The position numbers and the translations under genes are program-made. This document shows, one piece after another, positions 1 to 8,355 of a stretch of 64,000 bases of DNA. This DNA is from Sporosarcina sp. FSL K6-1508 (GTDB lineage: Bacteria > Bacillota > Bacilli > Bacillales_A > Planococcaceae): the NCBI RefSeq assembly GCF_038007465.1, contig NZ_JBBOXF010000002.1, positions 124,001 through 188,000 of the forward strand, read 5' to 3'. Each line of letters opens with the position of its first letter. The stretch's first letter is position 1. Below the pieces are notes generated by a model, which was given only the letters and a program-made list of their open reading frames with translations, made no database searches and had not been told where the DNA came from.

Positions 1-522
1 ATACACATGTCTATACTCTAAACGATAATTTCCATTAGGATATTCTTGAGACATATAACCTACTGTTTCCGACCACGAATTAGTAACATCAAAACCAACT
101 ACAGTTTCTAATGATTTTGATGGTATCTTAAGTGTACCTGAATATTTGTGAGCGACAGAACTAGAGTGAGATGCAGTTAATCTTCCTCCACTTACCGTAG
201 AAGCTCCAGCATAGTACCATGACGGGCTATATGAAAGACCTACATAAGTTGAAGAAACACCATACCAATTTAATCTTCTTTCAAATGGAGAAATTAAATC
301 ATCCTTTTGTTTAAAGAAAACCTCTGCACCCACTACTTCATCATCAAGAATCAAATCCGTAAAAGTATCAACAACTACTTCACCTTCTGCTAATCCAGAA
401 TTAACATCAACATCTAATTCATTGTACTCACTTGCCGACGATTCTTTAGCGTGAACAAAAAACAGCGACAGTATAAACGCTACAGAACAAAAAATAGAAA
501 GAAACTTTTTAGCATTTTTCAA
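1..522 (-). CDS. Secreted protein of unknown function, partial at left edge
   Basis: An open frame runs off the left edge. It starts at a TTG (520-522) preceded by GGGAGAGAAGATA. The first 27 or so residues form a signal peptide: basic MKNAKK, a hydrophobic stretch, then a small-residue region ending near VHAKES. The mature part is acidic at first, then rich in Ser, Tyr and Gly. I recognise no family. The ATG-like CAT at 513-515 is out of frame, so TTG is the only good start. The C-terminus lies outside the window. Confidence 0.7.
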   Translation of the reverse strand, partial: MKNAKKFLSIFCSVAFILSLFFVHAKESSASEYNELDVDVNSGLAEGEVVVDTFTDLILDDEVVGAEVFFKQKDDLISPFERRLNWYGVSSTYVGLSYSPSWYYAGASTVSGGRLTASHSSSVAHKYSGTLKIPSKSLETVVGFDVTNSWSETVGYMSQEYPNGNYRLEYRHVY

Positions 523-921
523 TATCTTCTCTCCCTTAACTATTAATTTGTAATTCTATTGTGATTGTCTATTTGGAGTGATGTAAATAAACAATTGCAA
601 TAAATCCATAATATCCCAAATGAGATAGGAAGTAAACATTTTCAACTCATTTCGAAGGGAAAACAATTTTTATCCTATATTTCCTCCTTTCTATGATATT
701 ATTACAATATCACAAAGAATCTAATTTGTCTAAATTTCTCAAAAAAGGTTAAAAAGATGAATACTATGACAGAGTTTGAAAGTTTTTCTTTACGCTTAAT
801 TTTTAATAGAAAGAAAGCGGCACTCTTTTCCCTGTTCATATGTAAATAAAATCTTAACATTTTCTATCCGATTTTAAGTAACTAATATTCCTTATTAAGT
901 TATGAAACAAGGAGGATTCGA
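523..921. other. Intergenic region upstream of the abrB paralogue
   Basis: About 400 AT-rich bases between two divergent genes, which must hold both promoters. I see no convincing -35/-10 pair, no ORF with a ribosome site and no long repeat. Confidence 0.5.
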
Positions 922-1212
922 ATGAAAAGCACTGGTATTGTACGGAAAGTAGACGAATTAGGAAGAATAGTAATGCCAAAAGAACTGAGAAAAACTTTGA
1001 AGATTGATGTAGGGACCCCTATTGAATTCTTTGTTGAAGAAGATCGCATTATTCTCCGAAAGTATTCACCAAATCGCGCTTGTTTCATTACTGGAGATAT
1101 TCTTCCTGATAATGTTGAATATCAAGGAGGCATCACATTAAGTCCGAAAGGCGCTGAACTATTAGTAGAGCAAATAAAAAGCAGCAAAAAAAGCGGCTCC
1201 TCCACAGATTGA
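922..1212 (+). CDS. abrB: AbrB-family transition-state regulator
   Basis: A 96-residue protein with the AbrB/MazE/SpoVT swapped-hairpin DNA-binding domain at residues 1-50 (MKSTGIVRKVDELGRIVMP, then a PKELRKTL segment). This is almost identical in layout to Bacillus AbrB. The C-terminal half (residues about 53-92) matches the AbrB multimerisation region. AbrB proteins are tetrameric repressors that bind AT-rich promoters of stationary-phase and secreted-product genes. The start is fixed by AAGGAGG 6 nt upstream. A terminator overlaps the 3' end. As a plasmid copy it could modulate host AbrB targets or its own plasmid genes; that is inference. Confidence 0.92.
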   Translation: MKSTGIVRKVDELGRIVMPKELRKTLKIDVGTPIEFFVEEDRIILRKYSPNRACFITGDILPDNVEYQGGITLSPKGAELLVEQIKSSKKSGSSTD

Positions 1213-1232
1213 ATTGTGGATAGGCCGCTTTT
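1191..1232 (+). terminator. Intrinsic terminator of the abrB paralogue
   Basis: AAGCGGC(C)TCCACA pairs with TGTGGATAGGCCGCTT around an ATTGAAT loop, followed by TTCTCTTT. The stem begins inside the last codons of the gene. Confidence 0.8.
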
Positions 1233-1356
1233 CTCTTTCGACAAAATACTATCTTTTTTTGGTGAAGAAATTAGTAGACGGGCTGTCCAATCACTAGTAG
1301 AACTAGTCCATATACTATGATAGCCGGCCAGCTTAGAAAACAGGAAGGAGAGATAT

Positions 1357-1521
1357 ATGTATTCAGAAAATCATAGTAAAAAAAAGCGTGTGAAGTTTAT
1401 TTGTGAATGTCGGGAAATTAAGTATGATGACAATTGCCATTATCATTACTGTAAACGTGAAGAAGAGTCCAAATGTCATTGTAAAAAATGTTCTTACAAA
1501 GAAACTAACGGTTATTGGTAA
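1357..1521 (+). CDS. 54-residue Cys/His-rich protein, possible metal binder
   Basis: Starts at ATG after a good ribosome site (AAGGAGAG, 5 nt spacing). The protein is basic, with seven cysteines and several histidines (CEC, CHYHYC, CHC, KKC spacing), compatible with a small zinc-binding fold. No family recognised. It follows the abrB terminator and has its own terminator (1571-1612), so it is probably a monocistronic unit. Confidence 0.6.
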   Translation: MYSENHSKKKRVKFICECREIKYDDNCHYHYCKREEESKCHCKKCSYKETNGYW

Positions 1522-1570
1522 ACGTATGTAAGAGAGTAAAGTCCCGAAGTCGGCAAGACTTGTAATATTC

Positions 1571-1612
1571 AAAAGCGATCCGCCCACAGGTTGTGGATAG
1601 ATCGCATTTTTG
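1571..1612 (+). terminator. Intrinsic terminator
   Basis: GCGATC...CCACAG pairs with TTGTGG...GATCGC, followed by ATTTTTG. The inner CCACA/TGTGG block matches that of the abrB terminator, so the two may be related by duplication. Confidence 0.7.
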
Positions 1613-1652
1613 TTTAATTATCTATTTAATACAAGCATATACTATGTTTCTA

Positions 1653-1814
1653 TTAAACTTTTCGTACCATTTCTAATAGTGTTTTTGCAAGCATATGTTG
1701 TTCATCTTTAGATCCGGATTCCAAAAGATCCATTAACATTTTCAATTCCCTATTGCTGGGCTCTCCGTTTGCTAATCCCGTAGTTTTAGCACCCTTTTCA
1801 TCACTTAACCCCAT
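1653..1814 (-). CDS. Small hypothetical protein (53 aa)
   Basis: A short, helix-rich soluble protein (MGLSDEKGAK..., ending EMVRKV) of unrecognised family. I chose the ATG at 1812-1814 because TTAGGAG lies 6 nt upstream. Longer in-frame starts at 1859 (GTG) or 1847 (ATG) have poorer sites. It stands alone between a terminator and the ligase gene. Confidence 0.55.
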   Translation of the reverse strand: MGLSDEKGAKTTGLANGEPSNRELKMLMDLLESGSKDEQHMLAKTLLEMVRKV

Positions 1815-1916
1815 GTTATCTCCTAACTCAACTCTCTCTAAAAGCATGTAGATTAACACTCCCCTGATATTGTATAAACATAATTAATATTTGGTGTATA
1901 AAGCTTAGCGACAGAA

Positions 1917-2681
1917 TCATTCGATTTCCACTATCTGCGGCAACCTTAACTTTCTTCCGCTCGTCCAACCTCTTGATTTTACTTTAACGAGGAAGGGGGG
2001 AGTTATCGAAACCAATTTATTCTTTATCTCCTTAGTGAATCCGATAACAACACTCCCCAGATATTCACCCTCCACGCTTTGCAACTGAACTGAGAGAGGG
2101 CCAATCGTAACCTTTGAAACCACACAATCATGATAACTCCAATTAATAATTTTACGCCAATCATTTGAACGTGTACCAGGGATGTAGCTACTCCCTAATC
2201 GCTTGGCGACGATCCCCTCCATTTTGTTTGCTTTTATAACATCAAATAGTTGTTCTCCTTCAGTCACCACATAGGGAACTAAATTAATATAGGGAGAATC
2301 AATTTCAGATATAACCTCAGTTAACAACTCTTTTCTTTCTTCGATAGGCCAGTGCGCTACGGTTTCTGTATGATAAGAAATAACGTCGAAAGCCATTAAT
2401 GAAATAAGCTGATCCTTCTTACCACTAAATCGAGACATCGCGCCCTCGAAGTCATCTGGTGATTCTTCGCCAGGTGCAATCAGCTCACCATCCAGTAATA
2501 CTTCATTGCCTCCGAAAATAAGTTCGGGAAAAATACTTGTTGTAACGGTTCCGTGACGTGTATAGGATCGATTGTTTTCTGCTAGCAGTCGAATTCCATT
2601 GAACTTTGGTTCGTAAATCCATCCCTCATCTGATCTAACTGCCTCTTGATAGCCTAACAGCATCGGTTTAATCAGCTTCAT
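1917..2681 (-). CDS. ATP-dependent DNA ligase (NHEJ LigD-type ligase domain)
   Basis: A 254-residue stand-alone ligase. Nucleotidyltransferase motif I is EPKFNG (residues 24-29), with K26 the expected AMP-attachment lysine. Asn28 replaces the usual Asp of KxDG. LDGELI (motif III region) and EGIVAKR...GTRSNDWRKI (motifs IV/V) follow, then a small OB-fold-sized C-terminus. No primase or phosphoesterase domain is present, so it is a minimal ligase rather than full LigD. It overlaps ku by 4 bp (ATGA), so the two are translationally coupled. Ku would recruit it to blunt or near-blunt double-strand breaks. Confidence 0.88.
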   Translation of the reverse strand: MKLIKPMLLGYQEAVRSDEGWIYEPKFNGIRLLAENNRSYTRHGTVTTSIFPELIFGGNEVLLDGELIAPGEESPDDFEGAMSRFSGKKDQLISLMAFDVISYHTETVAHWPIEERKELLTEVISEIDSPYINLVPYVVTEGEQLFDVIKANKMEGIVAKRLGSSYIPGTRSNDWRKIINWSYHDCVVSKVTIGPLSVQLQSVEGEYLGSVVIGFTKEIKNKLVSITPPFLVKVKSRGWTSGRKLRLPQIVEIE

Positions 2682-3445
2682 GCTTGTTTTTTCTGTTGTT
2701 TGATTGACGCAATACTGCGCTCCATAGCATCCATAAGATTAACGACGTTTGATGGTTGTTCGGCTTTTTTCGGGATCTTGCTTTCGATTAGTTTTTCCAA
2801 TCTTTCACGGTATTCGTCATGATACTTGCTTGGATCAAATTCGGCGGTTAATTGCTCAATTAAAGACAGTGCGATTTCTTTTTCTTTGGCTGTTAGTTTG
2901 ACATTGTTTATTTGGAGCAAATCAACAGTAGACCTAACCTCATCGGGAAAGTGTAACGTCTCCAACACTAGATGATTATCTAGGACACGGACTGCTGCAA
3001 GTCGCTCTTTAGATCGTATCGTTATCTTTGCAATGCCAATCTTTTTCGACTTTGCCAATGCCTCACGAAGTAGTGCATATGCTTTTGAACCATTGCTATC
3101 TGCAGCTAAATAGTATGTCTTGTCAAAATAGACTGGATCGATTTCCTTTAGCTTAACAAACTCCACGATATCAACCGCTTTTTCCCCAATGTCACTTTTC
3201 AATCCATCTAATTCAGCATCTGTAACAACTACAAATCGGTCTGTCGCATACTCATAGCCCTTTACAAGCGATTCGGAATCCACATCCTCATTACATATAG
3301 GACAAATTTTTTCCTGTTTAATCGGCTTTTTACACTTCGAATGAAGTTGTTTTAACTTAATTCCTTTGTCTTCCGTGGCAGCGTGTAATTTAACCGGAAT
3401 TGTTACAAGACCAAACGAAATAGCACCTTTCCAAACTGTGTGCAT
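2678..3445 (-). CDS. ku: Ku-family non-homologous end-joining protein
   Basis: A 255-residue bacterial Ku. It opens with MHTVWKGAISFGLVTIPVKL and continues with the conserved ...KGYEYATDRFVV and ...YFDKTYYL blocks of the Ku bridge/beta-barrel core, with a basic tail. Residues around 40-57 carry CKKPI...CPICNED, a zinc-ribbon-like pair. Bacterial Ku homodimers ring DNA ends and recruit the ATP ligase encoded just downstream. The start at 3445 follows AGGTGA and matches the family's usual N-terminus; a GTG 9 nt earlier is less likely. It diverges from the SOS operon at 3558. Confidence 0.93.
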   Translation of the reverse strand: MHTVWKGAISFGLVTIPVKLHAATEDKGIKLKQLHSKCKKPIKQEKICPICNEDVDSESLVKGYEYATDRFVVVTDAELDGLKSDIGEKAVDIVEFVKLKEIDPVYFDKTYYLAADSNGSKAYALLREALAKSKKIGIAKITIRSKERLAAVRVLDNHLVLETLHFPDEVRSTVDLLQINNVKLTAKEKEIALSLIEQLTAEFDPSKYHDEYRERLEKLIESKIPKKAEQPSNVVNLMDAMERSIASIKQQKKQA

Positions 3446-3505
3446 GATCTTCACCTCATGGTTATTGTCTCCATTAAAGATAATTACAATACATCATTTT
3501 ACCAG

Positions 3506-3534
3506 TTGTAAATCGAACGTGTATTCCGTATACT
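3506..3534 (+). promoter_or_regulatory. SOS promoter with LexA (DinR) box
   Basis: TTGTAA (3506-3511), 17 nt, TATACT (3529-3534). CGAACGTGTATTCC (3514-3527) lies in the spacer and matches the Bacillus consensus CGAACRNRYGTTYC at 13 of 14 positions. LexA binding here would block RNA polymerase. The ku promoter on the other strand probably overlaps. Confidence 0.8.
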
Positions 3535-3557
3535 AAGAATCAAGGAGGGGAACAAGT

Positions 3558-3779
3558 GTGCTTAAAGTGTTGGAGAGAACGGTAAGATATGGTGATTTAC
3601 TGGATATGATTTATGTAGATGGGAAAGGTCAAATCAGTAAACGGAGAATAAAGGTATTGCAAATCGGTGAAGTGTCTTTTCGAGCGTACTGCCATATGCG
3701 TGGAACCAATCGCACGTTTACCGTCGATAATGTTTTAGCGCTTGTTCCCGTAGTTAGAAAAGAAAGGATGGTTATTTAA
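3558..3779 (+). CDS. Small WYL-like domain protein
   Basis: A 73-residue protein whose middle (KRRIKVLQIGE, then FRAYCHMRGTNRTF) resembles the beta-barrel core of WYL domains, known as ligand or ssDNA-binding regulatory modules. There is no attached HTH, so it may act with the LexA-like HTH protein encoded directly next. GTG start with CAAGGAGGGG 8 nt upstream. First gene of the SOS operon; its stop abuts the next ATG. Confidence 0.65.
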   Translation: MLKVLERTVRYGDLLDMIYVDGKGQISKRRIKVLQIGEVSFRAYCHMRGTNRTFTVDNVLALVPVVRKERMVI

Positions 3780-3983
3780 ATGAGTGACCGACAACAGAAA
3801 ATTTATGATTTCATTAAAAGTTATATTGCTGAAAATCACTACTCTCCATCAATGAGAGAAATCACTGACGCGGTTGGACTAAAATCTGTATCAACAGTGC
3901 ATGCCCACTTAGATAGGATGAGGGATAAGGGATATATTGAATTTGCAAATACTTCAGCACGCACTTTGCGAATCGTTGTATGA
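3780..3983 (+). CDS. LexA-type winged-helix domain protein without peptidase domain
   Basis: 67 residues equal to the LexA N-terminal DNA-binding domain: QQKIYDFIKSYI..., PSMREI...VGLKSVSTVHAHL, then a wing. The S24 autocleavage domain is missing. It could bind LexA boxes without being inactivated by RecA, or be a decoy or co-repressor; that is inference. It abuts the upstream stop and overlaps the polymerase start by 4 bp, so translation is coupled. Confidence 0.85.
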   Translation: MSDRQQKIYDFIKSYIAENHYSPSMREITDAVGLKSVSTVHAHLDRMRDKGYIEFANTSARTLRIVV

Positions 3984-5239
3984 TGGACTACAGTAAATTT
4001 CCCAGCCGACAGATCGCCTGTATCGATATGATGAGTTTTTACGCGAGTTGCATGGCTTCTCTGCATAATTTGGATGTCCGAACGGATCCAATTGTAGTCG
4101 TCGGAAACTTACAACATAAAGGATCGATTGTATTAGCTGCGTCACCGGCGATGAAAAAGATATTTCGTATTAAAACAGGTAATCGTTTGTTTGAAATTCC
4201 AAACCATCCCAAAATTCGATTGTTCGAGCCGAAAATGAGTTATTTTCTTGAAATGTCGATGTCCATTACTCGTATCCTTCATAAGTATGTGCCTGCCGAG
4301 GCTATACATGTGTACTCGGTCGATGAATCGTTTATAGACCTCACTGGCACAGAAAGGTTATGGGGAGATCCAGCATTAACTGTTAGAAAAATTCAGCACG
4401 AAATATCAGAAACATTAAATTTACCATCCACGGCTGGTATGGGCCCGAATATGCTTATGGCGAAACTGGCACTAGATCTCGAAGCGAAGAAAAAAGGCTT
4501 CGCAAAATGGTCATATGATGATGTGCAAACAAAATTATGGTCGGTTTCCCCATTAAGTGAAATGTGGGGAATTGGTAGGCAGTCTGAGAAGTCATTAAAT
4601 AACATGGGCATATTTTCGGTTGGTGATCTTGCGAACGCTTCTCTTGAGAGACTTGAAAAGAAATTCGGCATCATGGGGAATCAGCTTTACCACCACGCTT
4701 GGGGCATCGACCTGTCAGAAGTAGGCGCACCGATGCCAGAAGGCCAGGTCAGTTACGGAAAGAGTCAAATCCTTATGCGCGATTACAACAAACGAGAAGA
4801 AGTAAATACAGTGCTCCTAGAGATGTGTGAAGACGTCGCTAGAAGAGTGCGTGAAAAACAACAGGCCGGACGGACGATATCACTTGGTATCGGGTATAGC
4901 AAGAATGCTTTTGGCGGAGGTTTCCAACGTTCTCGAACTATCGGAGAAGCCACAAACGATACGATGCAAATTTACAAAGTCTGCAAAGAGCTAATGAACG
5001 AAAACTATAACCAACAAGCCGTTCGTCAAGTATCAGTATCGGTTACAAAACTGGAAGATGAACAATCGATGCAGTTAAATTTATTCGATGACGGGAAATG
5101 GGAAAGGCGTAAATTGGCTGGCGTTATAGATGATATCCGTACTCGTTATGGATCCACTGCATTATTAAGGGCTGTCTCACTCACTGATGCAGGAACAGCT
5201 ATTAAACGATCTAAGCTAGTCGGTGGACATAAAGGGTAG
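3980..5239 (+). CDS. uvrX: Y-family translesion DNA polymerase (UvrX/YqjW type)
   Basis: A 419-residue DinB/UmuC-superfamily polymerase. Catalytic acidic residues are visible at D16 (ACIDMMSFYAS) and D115/E116 (YSVDESFIDL). The thumb has helix-hairpin-helix-like WGIGRQSEKSLNNMGI. A beta-clamp-binding motif QLNLF lies at residues about 365-369. The gene order with a YolD-like protein is that of Bacillus uvrX/yqjW loci. Expression should be SOS-induced from the LexA-box promoter, giving mutagenic bypass of lesions. Full length, no missing catalytic residue. Confidence 0.93.
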   Translation: MMDYSKFPSRQIACIDMMSFYASCMASLHNLDVRTDPIVVVGNLQHKGSIVLAASPAMKKIFRIKTGNRLFEIPNHPKIRLFEPKMSYFLEMSMSITRILHKYVPAEAIHVYSVDESFIDLTGTERLWGDPALTVRKIQHEISETLNLPSTAGMGPNMLMAKLALDLEAKKKGFAKWSYDDVQTKLWSVSPLSEMWGIGRQSEKSLNNMGIFSVGDLANASLERLEKKFGIMGNQLYHHAWGIDLSEVGAPMPEGQVSYGKSQILMRDYNKREEVNTVLLEMCEDVARRVREKQQAGRTISLGIGYSKNAFGGGFQRSRTIGEATNDTMQIYKVCKELMNENYNQQAVRQVSVSVTKLEDEQSMQLNLFDDGKWERRKLAGVIDDIRTRYGSTALLRAVSLTDAGTAIKRSKLVGGHKG

Positions 5240-5249
5240 GAGGATTCGC

Positions 5250-5579
5250 GTGATTCGAGACCGTGGAAATATCAAATGGCAAGGCATGATGCTGACAGAG
5301 CATAACGTCGAAATTAAACACTGGTTAGATATGGAAAATTATGTTGAGCGTCCAGAGCTTGATGATTTTGATTTACAAGCTATCCAGTACGATATAGAGC
5401 TGGCGTACAAAAGTAGGTGTGTTGTATCCATAAAATCATGGGATAAAGGGAAAATCACTTTACACAGTGGAAAAATAAAAGAACTCAATGCACAGTCAAT
5501 GTGGATTACGATTGATAGTCCATTTGGGAAGGACCGCATGCCAGTAGAGGATATAATTGGGGTACAATGTTTGGAGTAA
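5250..5579 (+). CDS. YolD-like protein
   Basis: 109 residues with the YolD-family signature near the start (RDRGNIKWQGMMLTEH). These proteins are habitually encoded beside Y-family polymerases in Bacillales, and are thought to be UmuD-like partners. I chose the GTG at 5250 because TAGGAGGA sits just upstream; the in-frame extension to 5223 would run into the polymerase gene. Last gene of the SOS operon. Confidence 0.85.
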   Translation: MIRDRGNIKWQGMMLTEHNVEIKHWLDMENYVERPELDDFDLQAIQYDIELAYKSRCVVSIKSWDKGKITLHSGKIKELNAQSMWITIDSPFGKDRMPVEDIIGVQCLE

Positions 5580-5610
5580 TAAACGGGGAAAAATTAAGAG
5601 TCTAAAAAAC

Positions 5611-5656
5611 CTCACGTAATAGAACTAAAACCGGAGTTTTAGAGCTGTTGCGTGAG
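5611..5656 (+). repeat. Imperfect hairpin after the SOS operon
   Basis: CTCACG...AACTAAAAC pairs with GTTTTAG...CGTGAG across a 3-nt loop, with one bulged region. It has no T-run on the plus side and may be an RNA-stability element or partial terminator before the stronger one at 5705. Confidence 0.5.
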
Positions 5657-5704
5657 TGGTTAGAACTCGTGAGTTTTGTCCTTGAAAAACAGGTAAATAT
5701 ACAT

Positions 5705-5740
5705 GGAAAATGCGCACCTGTTTTAGGTGGGCATTTTTCA
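5705..5740 (+). terminator. Intrinsic terminator of the SOS operon
   Basis: GAAAATGCGCACCT pairs with AGGTGGGCATTTTT across TGTTTT. It is bidirectional in form. Confidence 0.8.
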
Positions 5741-5757
5741 CTATTCTTCTTCTTTCT

Positions 5758-5969
5758 TCAAGAACCATTGATTGCAGCCCTCGATATAATCCATTCTTTC
5801 CTTTTTCCGCCTGGCTTTTGAAAATATTTGATTAATCCATTTTCAATCATACGTTTAATCTCTTCTGGATTTGCTTTTGAAGGCTTGGTTTTGTTTTTCA
5901 CAGTCTAGGGGGGATCCCCCATCGATGTGCCGCCTCTTCTGGTGTCATATAATCATTTATGTTATCCAT
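5758..5969 (-). pseudogene. Frameshifted small helix-turn-helix protein
   Basis: ATG at 5967-5969 follows AAAGGACGAG. The frame encodes MDNINDYMTPEEAAHRWGIP, typical of small HTH excisionase-like proteins that choose DNA with a MerR-type helix. It breaks after IPPR. The continuation VKNKTKPS...FQKPGGKRKEWIISR is intact in the next frame, so a single-base deletion near the CCCCC/GGGGG run splits the gene. Either a pseudogene or a sequencing error at the homopolymer. Confidence 0.65.
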
Positions 5970-6044
5970 CTCTCGTCCTTTATAAGTTCAGGAACACACT
6001 TTAATAGATGCGTGCGGCTTGTTTTAACCTTCTGTTGTACTCAA

Positions 6045-6401
6045 TTATAAATGTTTCATTGAAATAGCTTCAATTACAATTTGTGAATTGTTCTTATCTA
6101 GTGAATTGAAAATGGATTTAATAGTAGGATAAAGTATCTCACTATCTTCTTCATAAAGGTTTCCATTGTTAAACATTTGCCATGCAACTTCAAGCATAGC
6201 TCGTTCTGAATTTGACCACACCTTTGATATATCTAGGAGTAGTTCCACATCAATACTACAATCATCCAATGCCTTCAAAAGTTCCTTTTTTTCTATGGCA
6301 GCAGCCACATAAGCAAACCACGTATAATAGAGGTCATTACTGTTCAATTTGCTAACAAATTGATGGTATAATTCTTCGTGATATTGAGTTTTATAAAACA
6401 T
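6045..6401 (-). CDS. Hypothetical protein, possibly DUF6075-like
   Basis: 118 residues, mostly helical. The FAYVAAAIEKKELLKALDD and LEVAWQMFNNGN segments remind me of small DUF6075 proteins, but this is from memory and weak. Start at ATG 6401 chosen for GAGGAGTGATTCGGAA upstream; the longer frame to 6455 lacks a site. Function unknown. Confidence 0.65.
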   Translation of the reverse strand: MFYKTQYHEELYHQFVSKLNSNDLYYTWFAYVAAAIEKKELLKALDDCSIDVELLLDISKVWSNSERAMLEVAWQMFNNGNLYEEDSEILYPTIKSIFNSLDKNNSQIVIEAISMKHL

Positions 6402-6613
6402 TTCCGAATCACTCCTCTTTTTCCTAGATTTATAAATTGACTGCAATTTTAACAAAACTTATAAAAAATATATACACTATTAACATGATTCCCGAACCAG
6501 CAATGGAGGGAGTATACGTCTTTTTGTAGCTAATTTCACCTTACTGACATTTATTGTTATAGCTTTTAGTCATACTAGGATTTACTCATTACTCATTTAC
6601 TTAGCGTTATCCC

Positions 6614-6796
6614 CTACTTGTATGAAACTAGTCTTTTAATAACTGAAATAGCTTGATCTAAAGGTACATGACATAAATGGCATTGGTAGCCAAGTTCCAT
6701 AGTCCATACTGTAGCTTCACTTAAACCTTTCTCGTTTTGAATGTCTCCCAATGACTGGCCATTATTTCTACGTTTTATATATCCTTCAATTGTCAC
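6614..6796 (-). CDS. Small hypothetical protein (60 aa)
   Basis: GTG start with AAAGGAGAG 6 nt upstream. The sequence GQSLGDIQNEKGLSEATVWTMELGYQC reads like a short HTH. A CHLC motif follows, then a helix. No family recognised. Confidence 0.65.
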   Translation of the reverse strand: MTIEGYIKRRNNGQSLGDIQNEKGLSEATVWTMELGYQCHLCHVPLDQAISVIKRLVSYK

Positions 6797-7156
6797 ACTA
6801 TTCTCTCCTTTGTTACTTAAAGTGTCTAATTAGCAGTTCCCAATGGTATTCGAACAAATTATTTTTATTAAATCAGTAGACGCCCATATGATCATTATAT
6901 CAACAAAAATAGATAGTCCTAGTTTAAAATTAGTGATAAACCATTCAGAACTTACACAATGCTCGTAATGCGACTCTATACATTCAATCACCACTAAACT
7001 GCAGCACTTTATGTAAGAACTGTTTTCTACCCAAACAATATGAAGAGGTACCAGTACTCACTAGCAAACGTGACTTTTTCCTTTTTGAATAGACCAACTA
7101 CTATTATTTCTTCTTGAGTAGTCGGAAGAAAAAGGCAACTGATAAAAATCCACACT
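6797..7156. other. Gene-poor stretch
   Basis: About 360 bases. I see no ORF with a ribosome site, only weak AT-rich inverted repeats around 7085-7140 (CTTTTTCCTTTTTG...GGAAGAAAAAGG), which could act as a terminator for the minus-strand genes to the right. Confidence 0.4.
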
Positions 7157-7423
7157 TTAGTTATTAGCGGAAATCATTGCAAGGGTTACGACAGTAATAC
7201 AAAAAACTAACACAACCAAATTCCAATAATGATTAAAGAAATTACCAACCTCGCTCTCTGCTTTCGTATTTAATGGATTGTTAGTCAGCGTTAACCCAAG
7301 TGTTCTGTTCCAACCGATTGACTCATAAGCGCTCTTCCTTTCGTATAAATAACAACCTTCTGCTATTCCCCATTCCCTTCTTCGTAGTTTGTTCTTTAGT
7401 AACTCTTCATAATCTGCTTTTAT
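7157..7423 (-). pseudogene. Coding-like frame with one membrane helix but no start codon
   Basis: An 88-codon frame (ATA-initiated if anything) reading IKADYEELLKNKLRRREWG..., then ERKSAYESIGWNRTLGL and a C-terminal transmembrane helix WNLVVLVFCITVVTLAMI. The composition looks coding, but there is no ATG, GTG or TTG near its 5' end, and a TAG lies 9 nt before the ATA. It overlaps the stop of the upstream gene by 4 bp, as a coupled gene would. Either an ATG-to-ATA loss or a non-canonical start. Confidence 0.45.
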
Positions 7424-7734
7424 AAATTGCTAATAATAGAAATTCTATTTTTTATCATTCCTTTATATTTTACGCTTATCTTTGTAGGTGTAGATAATGC
7501 TTTTTCTATCGTTTCTGAAAGACCTCCAATTGTTTTTACGATTTCAATAGCTACAGAAGGGTCTTCCTTTATCTCTATATATTTGCTGCGATCCGTAAAA
7601 AACATTACTGAATTTTTTTCAAATGAACTTTTTACTTCAAAAAGAAGTGTCTTACGTTTCCCTAATTTCACTGAACTTTTCTTATATGATATCTTTAATT
7701 CATTAGCTTTCTTACCATTATTAGTTTTTCCCAT
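7420..7734 (-). CDS. Hypothetical basic protein (104 aa)
   Basis: ATG preceded by GAAGGAGGAATATAA, a strong site. Lys-rich N-terminus, then mixed alpha/beta with FFTDRSKYIEIKEDPSVAIEIVKTIGG. No membrane segment and no family recognised. Confidence 0.7.
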   Translation of the reverse strand: MGKTNNGKKANELKISYKKSSVKLGKRKTLLFEVKSSFEKNSVMFFTDRSKYIEIKEDPSVAIEIVKTIGGLSETIEKALSTPTKISVKYKGMIKNRISIISNL

Positions 7735-7906
7735 TTATATTCCTCCTTCTATTATTCACCTATGTATAATTTTTGCTCTATTAGTTAATAAGTAAATTAG
7801 GCTCTATATGTCACTAGACGTACCGCTATGCAAGCTCTTCTTGTAGTCCATTATGTGTCTTACGTTCATTAATTGGTAGTTAAATACTAATGAATAACTA
7901 GTAATT

Positions 7907-8029
7907 TTATACGCCTTTGACTGAATCGTTATCTTTATTGCTATCTTTAGTACACATTTTTGGTCGTTCTGTGCAACACACTATTTTTTCGAGTTCTTTT
8001 TTCTTTAGTGAATTTCGTTCTAAATGCAT
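7907..8029 (-). CDS. Possible 40-residue small protein
   Basis: ATG with AAGGAAGAA 3 nt upstream. Lys-rich, contains VCCTERPKMC. Coding status is uncertain: only the ribosome site and composition support it. Confidence 0.35.
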   Translation of the reverse strand: MHLERNSLKKKELEKIVCCTERPKMCTKDSNKDNDSVKGV

Positions 8030-8072
8030 TTACTTCTTCCTTACTTGTTACACATAATTTTCGGACTGTGAA

Positions 8073-8278
8073 TTACTCCCCATCTCTTATTTCATAAAAT
8101 TTCTTCCGAAGCTTATTCTCGTCTTCTACATAGGACTGCTCTTTCGTCATGACGATATACATTTCAATGTCTGCATCACTCGTTTTTTAAGCAACATCCT
8201 TAAATCATCGTAAGCTTTCAAATACTCTTGGTAATTTAACTCCGCTTGCTCCCCGTTGGAATGAACATATATTTCCAT
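8073..8278 (-). pseudogene. Small gene frameshifted in a poly-A run
   Basis: ATG (8276-8278) after AAAGAGGGAGAAAC starts MEIYVHSNGEQAELNYQEYL...RMLLKK. At an A6 run on the coding strand (8183-8188) this frame goes to a short random tail. The adjacent frame continues SDADIEMYIVMTKEQSYVED...FYEIRDGE to a proper stop. One base change restores a protein of about 67 aa. Could be decay, sequencing error or programmed slippage at CTTAAAAAACG. Confidence 0.55.
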
Positions 8279-8355
8279 GTTTCTCCCTCTTTCTATAGTG
8301 TAATTCACGATTTCTATTAACTGTCTATCCTTCGGACTTAAACATCCCGGACTAA

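Noticed and set aside
3839..4145. Minus-strand ORFs opposite the LexA-like and polymerase genes
   Set aside because: They are antisense to well-supported coding genes, have no ribosome sites and no family signal.
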